From: a bacterium
GTDB lineage: Bacteria > Zixibacteria > MSB-5A5 > GN15 > FEB-12
Direction: 5' to 3'
Assembly: GCA_016708025.1 (NCBI GenBank)
Contig: JADJGQ010000001.1
Coordinates: 1 to 64,000, forward strand
Length of the DNA: 64,000 nt
This document shows positions 44,326 to 53,794 of the stretch, piece after piece. The notes beneath the pieces are model-generated. The model made no database searches, was not told the DNA's origin, and worked only from the letters and a program-made list of their open reading frames with translations. Both the position numbers and the translations under genes were made by a program. Every line of letters starts with the position of its first letter. Within the stretch, counting starts at the first letter, position 1.

Positions 44326-47300
44326 TCAGAAGTCCGCGCCAAACGAGAAGTAATGTTTGGCCTTCTCCGATACATCATAGAAATCGGTCTGCCAGGCGAC
44401 ATCGTAGCGCAAGAGCACGAAATTAAACAGGTTCGCCCGCATCCCAAACCCGAATCCGGACTTGATATCCTGCAAACGATTCCGTCCTTCGCTGGTTGTC
44501 CCCCCCTTGAAGCGACTGTCATACCAGGCCGACCCGATATCGCTGAAGATCGCGCCTGAGACATTGGCAATGACGATCGGGAGAGGGAAGCGCATCACGA
44601 AATACTGGATCATCGGGAAACGGAATTCCATATTGACCAGTCCAAACCGGTTGCCGCTCAGATCGTAATATTCGACACCGCGCAACGGTGTCACGACATC
44701 CGAAAAATAGAGATTCTCGACATCGTATACCTTTGCGTCCAACGTCCGATTCCCGATCCAGTTGGTGGTGCCGCCCAGGAAATACTGCTTGGGCGTATTC
44801 CCGGTTGATCCACCGCCCGCTACACGGAAGGCGAAGCTGAACTGCTTTCCCAGATGCCAGTACTTCCGGTAGTCGGCCTCAAGGGAGTAGTACTCGATAT
44901 CGCTGGCATCGAACAGATTGATCCCGGCTGACAGCGAAACCTTGGTGCGGCGTCCGGTCACCGGTCCGGTCATTCCCCACAACACATTGTCGGTGACATA
45001 GGAAAGAGTTCCGGTCGTCACCTTGGAACTCCGGTTATCCCCGAAACGCGGGTCATCCAGATCATAATAGCGGCGATCGATAAAGTACTGGGCCGCGATC
45101 AAGTCAACGCGACTAAAGGTCGAGAATGGCCGAGCCAGAAACGCCTGGAATCCATAAAATCGATCGGAAAAGAGATAGTCGTAATTGTCCAGGTAGTAGT
45201 TTTTGGTATGGAAAATTCCGCCGCCCCAATTGAGCCGCTTGGTATTATTGAAATAGTACGCCTGCACATTGGACTGGTCGATCGTATTGACCAGGTCGGT
45301 CGCCAGATATATCTGGTGATTCCCCAGATAGTCGGAAAAGACGAAATAGGACTGGCCGCGCAACCCGAAGAAGGTGTCATAGGCAAATCCGCCACCGACA
45401 TAGTCCGGCGTGAACTTCACCTTATACTTGTTGATCGCATACTCACCGCTTGGCAGGATCCCTTGCACAGAATCGAAAACAGCCGGCTCGAGGGGCATTT
45501 CATCGCGATAGCTGCCGCCGGATGTGTCATCGGTTCGAATGTCGTCGAAAAGCGAATCCAGCGGGTCACGCTTACGGCTGCTGACATACACATACTCGTC
45601 CCCAACAATGCCAGATGAATCCGCCTTTGGTTTGTCCGTCGAGGCCAGTGTATCGCTTGTGGCTGCAAGGGTGCTGTCGGGCATGACAGCCGCCAGCGTA
45701 TCGCCTGCGGTCGGAAGCGCGCTGTCCGGAGTAACGGCCGCCAAAGTATCAGTGGCCGCTTTCAGCGAATCGAGCGCCAGTAAGCTGTCACTCGGTGTGG
45801 TTGAGTCTGCAGCAGCCTGAATGGGCGCCGTATCAGCCGTCTGCATATGCCCAGCCTGAACATCCTTTGGCTCTTTGGGGCTCTTGGATGCTATCGCGAC
45901 GCCGGAAGAATCCAGCAGGTTATATTTCCCCAGCACGAAATCGGTCGGGGAGAGGACGCCGTTATCTCCCGCCGGCACCATATCCTTCAATGTGAAAATA
46001 TCAAACGCGCCGTTAAAGAAGGCTGAAAACGCGATCCGCTTGCCATCCGGTGACCAGGAGAGTGTCTGCACGCCGGTCAGGATGTCGGTCACCGCGTAAT
46101 ATTTGACGCTGTCAAGATAGCCGATATAGAGGTTGTCGATCCCGTTTCGATTGGATACAAACGCCACCATGCTTCCGTCGGGCGAGACCTTAGGATTCCG
46201 GTTGGCGCCGGGGCCGACATCGATAGGCGAGATCTGGTTATTCGACAGCTCCAGCTTGAACAGGTTATAGTCGCCATACGCGAAATCACCCGGCTTAAAA
46301 GCGCCACTCTGGATATATGGGTGGCCCATCGGATCGAGTACCGGCGTTGATGGATGCGGACGGTCCGACTGGTAAACCAACCCCTGTGAGTTCGGGAACC
46401 AGCTCGGGTATCCATCGTCAAAACGATCATCAGTTAACTGCTTAATGGCGCCGGTCTCAATGTCGTACAGGTAGAGGTCTCGCTTGTAGCCATCGAGTGC
46501 CGAAAAAGCGACTGACTTCCCGTCCGGCGACCAAGCCGGAGAGATGACGTTGTAGAAATCGAGCCGTTCGCGCTTGTAAATCTTCTTCTTGCGGACGTCC
46601 AGAAACATCAGGGCATCTTTCCCTTTGGACTTCGCCACAAACACGATCTTACGACCATCAGGGGAGAAGGACATGCCGGAAACAAATGAATGAAGCGATT
46701 CCAGGTCGGCCGAACGCTCACCTTTGATGAGGCGGTCCAGCACGCGGCCATCCGCCGGCGCGATCAATACGATCTCTGTCGCATCCGACTTGTCGCTGAA
46801 GATCGCTATTTTGTCCCCTTCAGGGGAATAGGTTGGCTGTTCATTGAAGTAGGATCCGTCTTCGCGAGCCTTGGTCAACTGAGTGGCGATTTCGTCGGCT
46901 TCCTTGCGCTGTGCGATCTGTGGCCAGTATCGACGTTTCATCTCTTTGGAGAAATCCTCCCAGAAATCCTGCTCCTCAATATTAAGCGCCGACTTGATCG
47001 CTTTCGCCATCGTCAGGTGGACACGCCCCTTTTGCAATATCTCTCCGAGCTTCTCCTCGCCGTACTTGTCAGCGATATATTTGACCATCGCCTGTCCCTG
47101 CTTATAGGCCAGGAACCCACCCAGATAATCGGGCGGAGCGAGATAGCCATTGATGGTGGCATCACGAACAAACATGTCGGAGAAATAGTCCCAGCCGTGA
47201 CGGGAGGAGTATTCAGCATATCCTTCGGCAAACCAGAGCGGGACGTCAAACAGCCGTTGCCGCGAAATGATCGAGCCGAGCAGATTGCCGTAGACCAGAT

Positions 47301-47736
47301 CGTAAACCACCGCATGGGTCAACTCATGATGCAGTACGTGACGAAGATCCTCGTATGACCCGGTGAAGGGGATGACTATTCGATTTTTAAATGCCTCGGT
47401 GAAGCCGCCGACCCCTTCGGGGATCAGGGCCGGGTAGATATTGGTCTGCTGAAAATCACTGTGCGAATTGTAGAGGAAGACCGGGACGCGGCGCTGAATA
47501 TGATAATTCAGCTCCTTGCTGATCTCAACATACGATGATTCCAGGACCGCCGCGGTAAACTTGGCGGTTGGGTAGGCATTTTCGTAATAGTGAATGTCGA
47601 AGTGGCGGGACTGGATGTAAAACCACTCGAAATTCTTGTACTGGACCTTGTTTTTGCCGAAAGCGGTTTCCTGTCCCAGGACCGATCCAGCCAGGGCGGC
47701 AAACAGAACGACCGCCAATATGAAGATTTTCCTCAT
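44326..47736 (-). CDS. Peptidase MA-like metalloprotease / TolB-type propeller / outer-membrane barrel fusion
   Basis: This is a 1136-aa exported protein (signal peptide ILAVVLFAALAGSVLG). Residues about 30-260 form a gluzincin-like domain with zinc motif HELTH (137-141) in RHVLHHELTHAVVYD and a downstream Glu in WFAEGYAEY as probable third ligand. Residues about 295-600 are WD40-like/PD40 repeats as in TolB (SPDGRKIVFVAKSKG, SPDGKSVAFSALDGY, SPDGSMVAFVSNRNG). A Thr/Asp/Ala-rich linker with TLAAV repeats (about 640-720) leads to a C-terminal Omp85/surface-antigen-like barrel, ending HYFSFGADF with terminal Phe. The chain would place a protease and propeller at a barrel. It lies 126 bp after murA in a leftward cluster. 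Confidence 0.82.
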   Translation of the reverse strand: MRKIFILAVVLFAALAGSVLGQETAFGKNKVQYKNFEWFYIQSRHFDIHYYENAYPTAKFTAAVLESSYVEISKELNYHIQRRVPVFLYNSHSDFQQTNIYPALIPEGVGGFTEAFKNRIVIPFTGSYEDLRHVLHHELTHAVVYDLVYGNLLGSIISRQRLFDVPLWFAEGYAEYSSRHGWDYFSDMFVRDATINGYLAPPDYLGGFLAYKQGQAMVKYIADKYGEEKLGEILQKGRVHLTMAKAIKSALNIEEQDFWEDFSKEMKRRYWPQIAQRKEADEIATQLTKAREDGSYFNEQPTYSPEGDKIAIFSDKSDATEIVLIAPADGRVLDRLIKGERSADLESLHSFVSGMSFSPDGRKIVFVAKSKGKDALMFLDVRKKKIYKRERLDFYNVISPAWSPDGKSVAFSALDGYKRDLYLYDIETGAIKQLTDDRFDDGYPSWFPNSQGLVYQSDRPHPSTPVLDPMGHPYIQSGAFKPGDFAYGDYNLFKLELSNNQISPIDVGPGANRNPKVSPDGSMVAFVSNRNGIDNLYIGYLDSVKYYAVTDILTGVQTLSWSPDGKRIAFSAFFNGAFDIFTLKDMVPAGDNGVLSPTDFVLGKYNLLDSSGVAIASKSPKEPKDVQAGHMQTADTAPIQAAADSTTPSDSLLALDSLKAATDTLAAVTPDSALPTAGDTLAAVMPDSTLAATSDTLASTDKPKADSSGIVGDEYVYVSSRKRDPLDSLFDDIRTDDTSGGSYRDEMPLEPAVFDSVQGILPSGEYAINKYKVKFTPDYVGGGFAYDTFFGLRGQSYFVFSDYLGNHQIYLATDLVNTIDQSNVQAYYFNNTKRLNWGGGIFHTKNYYLDNYDYLFSDRFYGFQAFLARPFSTFSRVDLIAAQYFIDRRYYDLDDPRFGDNRSSKVTTGTLSYVTDNVLWGMTGPVTGRRTKVSLSAGINLFDASDIEYYSLEADYRKYWHLGKQFSFAFRVAGGGSTGNTPKQYFLGGTTNWIGNRTLDAKVYDVENLYFSDVVTPLRGVEYYDLSGNRFGLVNMEFRFPMIQYFVMRFPLPIVIANVSGAIFSDIGSAWYDSRFKGGTTSEGRNRLQDIKSGFGFGMRANLFNFVLLRYDVAWQTDFYDVSEKAKHYFSFGADF

Positions 47737-47862
47737 AGGTATCTGCTATCCTTTTGCACAGTGACGTTGAGCGGCGCTACGCCGTCCAATCCATTATACC
47801 GGAAAAGCCGCGAGACGCCCGTTGAGGAGACCGGAGGTGAGATTCTACCGGTGCGGGCCAGG

Positions 47863-49125
47863 CTAGTCCTTCTCTCGTCTTATATCGACACCGAGGGAGG
47901 CTAACTTCTCTTCCAAGCGCCAGTACCCTCGGTCTACATGGTATATACGCAGGATCTTCGATGGTCCATGGGCAGCCAGACAGGCCAATACCAGCCCGGC
48001 CCCGGCGCGAATATCCGGCGCCATTACCTCTGCGCCATGCAATTCATCTACGCCATTGATGATCGCCTCAGACGCCGAAACCTGTATATCTGCCCCGAGG
48101 CGGCGCATCTCCATGGTATGGGAGAACCTATCTACGAAAACAGTCTCTTTGATATGGGAAGTTCCCTGAGCTACTGTCGCGGCTGCCATTGCGCAGGCCT
48201 GCAGATCAGTCGGATACCCAGGGAAAGGGAAGGTAGTCAGGCTAACCGGTGATAAACGCTTGGGTGCCTTCACCGAAATACTGTCAATTTTTGTAACAAC
48301 TTCGCACCCCATCTCCTGCAGCTTAAAATTGACCATCGTCAGATCAGCCGAGGGAACCCCCGAAACCTCCACGCGCCCGCCGGTGATGGCGGCTCCATAC
48401 AGGTAGGTCCCGGCCACTAATCGATCTCCGGAGACCGTATGTTCCACGGCCGTTAGTTCTTTGACCGGCTCGATGATCACTGTCGGAGTACCGACTCCAT
48501 GGATCTTGGCGCCCGCCTTGTTCAGGAAATTCGCGACATCGACAATCTCCGGGTCACAGGCAGCGTTGGTGATGATCGTCGGATTTTGTGCGAAGATCGC
48601 CGCATACAGCATGTTTTCCGTGCCGGTGTGTGAGGGGCGATCAAAGTAGATTGACCCGCCGTGCAGCGGTTTTCCTTCGGCAATGATATATCCTGCCTTT
48701 TCGCTGATCTTGGCTCCCAGCCCCGCAAACCCCTTGATATGGAAGTCAACAGGACGAGCACCCAGCGAACAGCCGCCGGGAAGCGATACGCGAGCCTCAC
48801 CCATTCGGGCAAGGATCGGGCCCAGCACCAGGAACGATGCGCGCATCTGCCGCATCAGGTCGTATGGCGCGGTGACTTCGGTGATAGTGGCGGCGTCCAC
48901 CGTCATCACTTCGGCTTTGGCGTCGTAGGTTACTTTGGCGCCAAGGAATTTCATCATCTCGATCAGGGTGTAGATATCCCGAAGCGGCGGGACATTGCGG
49001 ATAACGCTTTCCCCTTTGCTGATGAGCAACGCACCGGCAATGATCGGCAGAGCGGCGTTTTTGGAACCATCGGCCTTGATCGTTCCTTCGACTTTGTTCG
49101 GCCCTTGTATGACAAAACTATCCAT
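47863..49125 (-). CDS. murA: UDP-N-acetylglucosamine 1-carboxyvinyltransferase MurA
   Basis: This is a 420-aa cytosolic enzyme that transfers enolpyruvate from PEP to UDP-GlcNAc, the first committed step of peptidoglycan synthesis. It has Lys22 in ADGSKNAALP, the catalytic Cys119 in SLPGGCSLGARPVD (so it should be fosfomycin-sensitive in principle; Asp replaces Cys in resistant forms) and Asp in YPTDLQACAMA. Full length is present, including the C-terminal RIYHVDRGYWRLEEKLASLG. It sits in a leftward cluster of GNAT, DUF4416, MurA and peptidase MA/barrel genes, with gaps of 62-135 nt. Confidence 0.97.
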   Translation of the reverse strand: MDSFVIQGPNKVEGTIKADGSKNAALPIIAGALLISKGESVIRNVPPLRDIYTLIEMMKFLGAKVTYDAKAEVMTVDAATITEVTAPYDLMRQMRASFLVLGPILARMGEARVSLPGGCSLGARPVDFHIKGFAGLGAKISEKAGYIIAEGKPLHGGSIYFDRPSHTGTENMLYAAIFAQNPTIITNAACDPEIVDVANFLNKAGAKIHGVGTPTVIIEPVKELTAVEHTVSGDRLVAGTYLYGAAITGGRVEVSGVPSADLTMVNFKLQEMGCEVVTKIDSISVKAPKRLSPVSLTTFPFPGYPTDLQACAMAAATVAQGTSHIKETVFVDRFSHTMEMRRLGADIQVSASEAIINGVDELHGAEVMAPDIRAGAGLVLACLAAHGPSKILRIYHVDRGYWRLEEKLASLGVDIRREKD

Positions 49126-49260
49126 GGTGTATCTTTCTGTATCAGACGCCGCGGCGGCGCGCTGTTAGCGACTCTGTCGGTTTCAGTTGACGCGGGTAAA
49201 GTGGCAGAATGGTCCGAAAAAGAAAAGCAAAAAAGAGATCACCAGAGAGAAAAGGGGAGA

Positions 49261-49827
49261 CTAACCGACTTTGCGGCCACTCTCGACATCAGCGGTCTCT
49301 TCAATCGGATCGAGGCTCGAACGGACGCGCAGGAAAAAGTCTATCGCATCATCATGGCAATAGTCGAGATTGGTCCAGGGGAGACGACAGAACTGGCCGC
49401 GAGACCAGATCAGCGTAACCTCGGAAAAGACCCCATCGCCCAGATATATCTTATGACCACCGTCCTTATGCGAGGACATCACCAGGTTGGAGGGGGTGAG
49501 CACGCCGGGGTCGAGATTGACCGTTCGGAAAGTGAAATCATGTACCTGGTCGCCAAGTTGCGATTCCAGCTTATGGCAGGCGGATTTGATATCAACCAAA
49601 CCTTCGCGAGGTACCAGCCGCTCGAAGGAGAAAAACCGACGCTGCAGATCGGTCCCCATCTCCTCGGCATATTCGCGCCCGGTCGAATGAGGAATATCCA
49701 CTGTCTCCGCATGGACCCGTCCAAACCGACGCTCCAATTGACGGAGTGCATCGGCAAGTGCGTCACGCGATGAGTGCAAGACTGAGACGACGAGGCGCCC
49801 TGGAGCTGGTTTTTGTATGCGTGCCAT
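49261..49827 (-). CDS. DUF4416 family protein
   Basis: This is a 188-aa soluble protein with no signal or membrane helix. The pattern MARIQKPAPGRLVVSVL, EEMGTDLQRRFFSFERLV, NLDPGVLTPSNLVMSSHKDG, HKIYLGDGVFSEVTL and a WTNLDYCHDD tail matches DUF4416 proteins, widespread in deltaproteobacteria and FCB-type genomes and of unknown function. Length is typical. It follows the acetyltransferase gene by 62 nt and precedes murA by 135 nt. The conserved His/Asp/Asn residues hint at an enzyme, but no reaction has been assigned as far as I know. Confidence 0.8.
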   Translation of the reverse strand: MARIQKPAPGRLVVSVLHSSRDALADALRQLERRFGRVHAETVDIPHSTGREYAEEMGTDLQRRFFSFERLVPREGLVDIKSACHKLESQLGDQVHDFTFRTVNLDPGVLTPSNLVMSSHKDGGHKIYLGDGVFSEVTLIWSRGQFCRLPWTNLDYCHDDAIDFFLRVRSSLDPIEETADVESGRKVG

Positions 49828-49889
49828 AGATTGAAACCAAAAGTGACGTTTTCTCGATTGAAATCAACAAAAAAGTGGCGTCAATCCAA

Positions 49890-50477
49890 TCATTTCTTCA
49901 CATTGTCGCGCAAATGTGACTGCGCGGGGAGTTGGCGCGGCATATGAAACTCATTCTTGAGTACCGCATAAAGCTTCGTATCCATCCAGCGTCCTCGTCG
50001 ACGGCGACTTTCTCTCTCCAACCCTTCAAACTTGAATCCAAGATTAAGGAGCAATCGCTCTGATGCGGTATTGCCGATGAAGACATGCGCGTACACGCGG
50101 TGCAATTTGAGTGTCTCGAAACAATATTTGACCGTCAGACTGACCGCTTCGGTGGCGACTCCCATGCCCCGATACTTCAAGCCGAGCCAGTAACCGATTT
50201 CCGTCCGTTTATTACGCTGATCAATATCGAATAATCCGACCACTCCGATCACCTCGTCCGATTCCCGCCAGACGATGCCGAAATGGGTCGCGATCTTTTT
50301 GCGACTCCAAAGGCGAACCACGTCGAGGAATTGCTCGGCATGTTCGGGACGGTACGGGTGAGGGACATACGTCCATCGGCTGATCTCCCGATTCCGCGCG
50401 TATTTGTAGAGTGACGGAGCATCGGATCTTCGCAGTGGCCGAAGTTTCACTCTCGGGCCTAGAATGTCTGGCAGCAT
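49890..50477 (-). CDS. RimJ/RimL-type GNAT N-acetyltransferase
   Basis: This is a 195-aa GNAT protein that transfers acetyl from acetyl-CoA to an amine. It opens LGPRVKLRPLRRSDAPSLY as in the RimJ/RimL group, and has the acetyl-CoA loop GLKYRGMGVATEAV and the motif-B stretch NTASERLLLNLGFKFEGLE. I chose ATG 50477 because GGGAGG lies 6 nt upstream. An earlier in-frame start at 50657 would run through the divergent hutU promoter and add 60 residues without homology. The substrate may be a ribosomal protein N-terminus or a small amine. It is divergent from hutU and is first of the leftward cluster. Confidence 0.85.
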   Translation of the reverse strand: MLPDILGPRVKLRPLRRSDAPSLYKYARNREISRWTYVPHPYRPEHAEQFLDVVRLWSRKKIATHFGIVWRESDEVIGVVGLFDIDQRNKRTEIGYWLGLKYRGMGVATEAVSLTVKYCFETLKLHRVYAHVFIGNTASERLLLNLGFKFEGLERESRRRRGRWMDTKLYAVLKNEFHMPRQLPAQSHLRDNVKK

Positions 50478-50514
50478 AGCAACCTCCCGGTGCTGTTTCC
50501 GGTAGCATAAGATT

Positions 50515-50575
50515 CGCAAGCGATTGCGGCAACTACAATTGTCCAATTGACTTGCTTTGGCACCCGGACTATATT
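50515..50575 (+). promoter_or_regulatory. hutU promoter with upstream inverted repeat
   Basis: TTGACT (50547-50552), a 17-bp spacer and TATATT (50570-50575) form a strong promoter 33 bp before the hutU ATG. A small inverted repeat CGCAA-GCGA-TTGCG (50515-50528) lies just upstream and could bind a regulator of histidine use. That role is inferred from position only. Confidence 0.65.
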
Positions 50576-50607
50576 CGGGCGACTGTGATTGAGACGGAGA
50601 TATATCC

Positions 50608-52260
50608 ATGAAGATACCTACTGTTCGGGCAGCCCGCGGTCTTACCCTCTCCTGCAAAGGATGGCATCAGGAAGCCGCCCTGCGCATGCTCAACAACAAT
50701 CTCGACCCCGAGGTGGCCGAAAAACCCCAGGAACTGATCATCTACGGCGGTTCCGGTAAAGCGGCCCGCAATTGGGACAGCTACCACGCTATCGTCAAAT
50801 CGCTGAAATCGCTCGATGATGACGAAACGCTATTGGTCCAGTCCGGCAAACCGGTCGGGATCTTCCGCACCCACGAATATGCCCCCCGCGTATTGATCGC
50901 CAACTCCCACCTGGTCCCACGTTGGGCCACCTGGGAGAAGTTTCGCGCCCTCGACAAACTGGGCCTGATGATGTATGGCCAGATGACCGCGGGAAGCTGG
51001 ATATACATCGGCACCCAGGGGATCCTCCAGGGGACCTACGAGACCTTTGCCGCTGTCGCTGACAAACATTTCAATGGCGACCTGACCGGCAAATGGATCC
51101 TGACTGGCGGCATGGGAGGAATGGGTGGCGCCCAGCCACTGGCTGGTGTCTTCAACAACGCCGTAACTTTGGTTGTAGAGGCCGACGAGGCCCGTATCAA
51201 CCGGCGCCTCAAAATCGGCTACTGCGACCTCAAAGTTAAAGATCTCGACAAAGCACTCAAACTGGTCAAAGAGTCGACTCGCGCCGGCAATGCCGTGTCG
51301 ATCGGCCTGGTCGGCAACTGTGCCGAGATATTCCCGGAGATCTACCGCCGTGGCATCCTCCCCGATATCGTCACCGACCAGACCTCTGCTCATGATGAAC
51401 TGAATGGATATATCCCCGAAGGACTGACAGTCGCCGAGGCAACTCGCCTTCGTGAAAAGGACCCAAAAGGGTATATGGCCCGCGCCTATGAGTCGATGGT
51501 CAAGCACTGCGACGCTATGGTCAAATTCCAGAAGGCTGGCTCGATCGTTTTTGACTACGGCAATAATCTCCGCGGTCAGGCCGAGATCGGCGGCCTCAAA
51601 ACAGCCTTCGCATTCCCCGGCTTTGTTCCGGCCTACATCCGTCCGCTTTTCTGCGAAGGGAAGGGGCCGTTCCGCTGGGTTGCACTCTCCGGCAAACCGG
51701 AAGATATCCATGTCACCGATAAGATCATTCAGACCAAATTCGGCTATAACAAGCCGCTGGTCCGTTGGATCAACAAAGCGCATGACTCTGTCCCATTCCA
51801 GGGGCTCCCGTCGCGCGTCTGCTGGCTGGGGTATGGTGAACGCGCCGAATTCGGCGACATAATCAACACTTACATCAAGCAAGGGAAGATCTCCGCACCG
51901 GTTGTGATCGGACGTGACCACCTTGATTGTGGCTCGGTCGCCTCGCCAAATCGCGAGACCGAGGGCATGGCCGATGGATCCGATGCAATCGCCGATTGGC
52001 CGCTGTTGAATGGCCTGCTCAATACCGCCTCCGGCGCAAGTTGGGTCTCTATCCATCATGGTGGTGGGGTCGGAATTGGCAACTCCATCCATGCCGGTAT
52101 GGTGATTGTGGCGGATGGATCCAAAGAAATGAAGACTCGCCTCAATCGAGTGCTGACCAACGATCCCGGCACCGGTGTCATGCGCCATGCTGATGCAGGC
52201 TATCGTGATGCTATCGTTCAGGCAAAAAAGCACAAGATCAAAATCCCGATGATGAAGTAG
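50608..52260 (+). CDS. hutU: Urocanate hydratase
   Basis: This is a 550-aa cytosolic enzyme that converts urocanate to imidazolonepropionate using NAD+ as an electrophile, step two of histidine degradation. Diagnostic segments are YGGSGKAARNWDSYHAIVKS, the NAD-binding glycine loop TGGMGGMGGAQPLAGV, DIVTDQTSAHDELNGYIP and QGLPSRVCWLGYGERAEFG with the conserved Cys. Length matches the family (about 550-560). It has its own strong promoter. A glycosyltransferase gene separates it from hutI. hutH and the later steps are not in the window. Confidence 0.97.
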   Translation: MKIPTVRAARGLTLSCKGWHQEAALRMLNNNLDPEVAEKPQELIIYGGSGKAARNWDSYHAIVKSLKSLDDDETLLVQSGKPVGIFRTHEYAPRVLIANSHLVPRWATWEKFRALDKLGLMMYGQMTAGSWIYIGTQGILQGTYETFAAVADKHFNGDLTGKWILTGGMGGMGGAQPLAGVFNNAVTLVVEADEARINRRLKIGYCDLKVKDLDKALKLVKESTRAGNAVSIGLVGNCAEIFPEIYRRGILPDIVTDQTSAHDELNGYIPEGLTVAEATRLREKDPKGYMARAYESMVKHCDAMVKFQKAGSIVFDYGNNLRGQAEIGGLKTAFAFPGFVPAYIRPLFCEGKGPFRWVALSGKPEDIHVTDKIIQTKFGYNKPLVRWINKAHDSVPFQGLPSRVCWLGYGERAEFGDIINTYIKQGKISAPVVIGRDHLDCGSVASPNRETEGMADGSDAIADWPLLNGLLNTASGASWVSIHHGGGVGIGNSIHAGMVIVADGSKEMKTRLNRVLTNDPGTGVMRHADAGYRDAIVQAKKHKIKIPMMK

Positions 52261-52284
52261 GCCGGGCTGCTCCGCAGCCCATGT

Positions 52285-53763
52285 ATGGCGAAACCGTTTA
52301 CGCAGTCGAATGAATCTTCCCGGGGAGGGGAAGGGGCCGGTGTGTTTTCACCCAGCCTGATCCGGTGGCTGCTTATCCTCACGGTCGCCTTCTTCGTCGG
52401 CTACCACCTGATTCACATTACCGAGCCGCCTAACGGCTACCATGAGTGGCGTGAGGCATTGACCGCCTCTATCAGCCTCAGCTACTACCAGGAGTCGATG
52501 TCCTTCTTTGAGCCGCGAGTGCACTATCGGGGTGCCACGCCCGGCATCAATGGCATGGAATTCCCGATCGTCAATTACGCGATCGCCATTCTCTACTCAC
52601 TCTTCGGACCGCATCACTGGCTGGCCCGGGTCGTGATGCTGCTCTGCACCGGGGGAGCGCTTCTGTTGCTCTTCCGCCTGGTGCGCCGATGGTTCGGCTT
52701 TGATATCGCTGTCTGTACCACCTTTGCTCTCGTGATGTCGCCACTATCGCTTTTCTACGCGAGCAAGATCCTTCCTGACTCGTATGTCGTCCTTCCATTG
52801 ATGCTTTCGGTCTGGGCGTACTGGCGCTGGCACACTGAGCGATCATGGGGGCATTGGGTTGTGGCCGCACTTTTTCTGGCTATTGCCGGGGCGATCAAGC
52901 CCACGTGCCTGACTTTGTACCTCCCGTTTCTCTATCTCACCCTTACCGGACCGGGGAAGAAGTGGCGGGAAGTGGGGATATTCACCCTTTTCATTCTGAT
53001 TTCATTCCTGCCGGTGGTGATCTGGGTCGAATATGCCCGCTCGTTGGCGATGAAATACCAGACCAACGCCTTTTATCTGGGCCAAACGTTCGCTCAGGTT
53101 TGGGCCGCAATTCAGTCTGGGTGGTTTATCAAAATGAATCTTCTGCAACGCCCATGGGAGCTTTGGGTCGGCTGGACTCTGGCGATCCCCTTCGTTCTCG
53201 GGCTCTATCGTGCCGGTAAAAGCAACCCGGGACGATTCCTGCTCTTCTGGACTCTCGGGAATTTCATCGGCTTGCTGATGATCGCTCACCATTCGGCTAT
53301 GCATGACTACGATGGCACTCTGATCGTGTTACCGATCGCCGGAATAACCGGACTTGGCCTCTACCATCTACTCTCGTTGAGATCCAATTGGCGCTGGGTT
53401 GCGGTGGCTCTGATGCTGGCCGCTCCGATCAACGCGGTCACCCGGCTGGATCATCGCTACGACGACCCTCCCTTCGAGCAGATCAGGGCTGAGGCAGACG
53501 CCACCATTTCATTCGATGAACTGGTGATCGCCGAGGACTGGTCGCCGATCATTCGCCTTTACCAGCTCAACCGGTTTGGATGGGCTATGCGGCCGGGGGT
53601 GACTGAAGACTGGGTCCGACAGGCGGTCGAAGATGGAGCGGATTGGTTTGTACTTGAGAAGCCATTGTCCCAGCAGCGGTTCGACCTGCTGCCGTATCTT
53701 GTTGATACCACCCCGACCCATATCGGCCCGTTATTAGCATTTCGTATCAAACAACCAAATTGA
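52285..53763 (+). CDS. PMT/ArnT-like (GT39/GT83-type) membrane glycosyltransferase
   Basis: This is a 492-aa polytopic inner-membrane protein with about 11 helices (first at residues 29-46). Just after helix 1 is the acidic periplasmic loop GYHEWREALTA, in the position of the catalytic acidic residues of lipid-linked-sugar transferases of the PMT/ArnT fold. FYASKILPDSYVVLPLML and SPLSLFYASK lie in the expected helix 5-6 region. The short C-terminal periplasmic part ends VDTTPTHIGPLLAFRI. It would move a sugar from a polyprenyl phosphate to an acceptor. Its position 24 bp after hutU and 31 bp before hutI implies co-transcription with histidine-degradation genes, although no metabolic link is obvious. 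Confidence 0.75.
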   Translation: MAKPFTQSNESSRGGEGAGVFSPSLIRWLLILTVAFFVGYHLIHITEPPNGYHEWREALTASISLSYYQESMSFFEPRVHYRGATPGINGMEFPIVNYAIAILYSLFGPHHWLARVVMLLCTGGALLLLFRLVRRWFGFDIAVCTTFALVMSPLSLFYASKILPDSYVVLPLMLSVWAYWRWHTERSWGHWVVAALFLAIAGAIKPTCLTLYLPFLYLTLTGPGKKWREVGIFTLFILISFLPVVIWVEYARSLAMKYQTNAFYLGQTFAQVWAAIQSGWFIKMNLLQRPWELWVGWTLAIPFVLGLYRAGKSNPGRFLLFWTLGNFIGLLMIAHHSAMHDYDGTLIVLPIAGITGLGLYHLLSLRSNWRWVAVALMLAAPINAVTRLDHRYDDPPFEQIRAEADATISFDELVIAEDWSPIIRLYQLNRFGWAMRPGVTEDWVRQAVEDGADWFVLEKPLSQQRFDLLPYLVDTTPTHIGPLLAFRIKQPN

Positions 53764-53794
53764 CCCCGGACTAAAGAGTCTCTATCATACCGCT

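Noticed and set aside
50830..52233. 467-codon minus-strand ORF opposite hutU
   Set aside because: It is an antisense shadow of a highly conserved enzyme, caused by codon bias.
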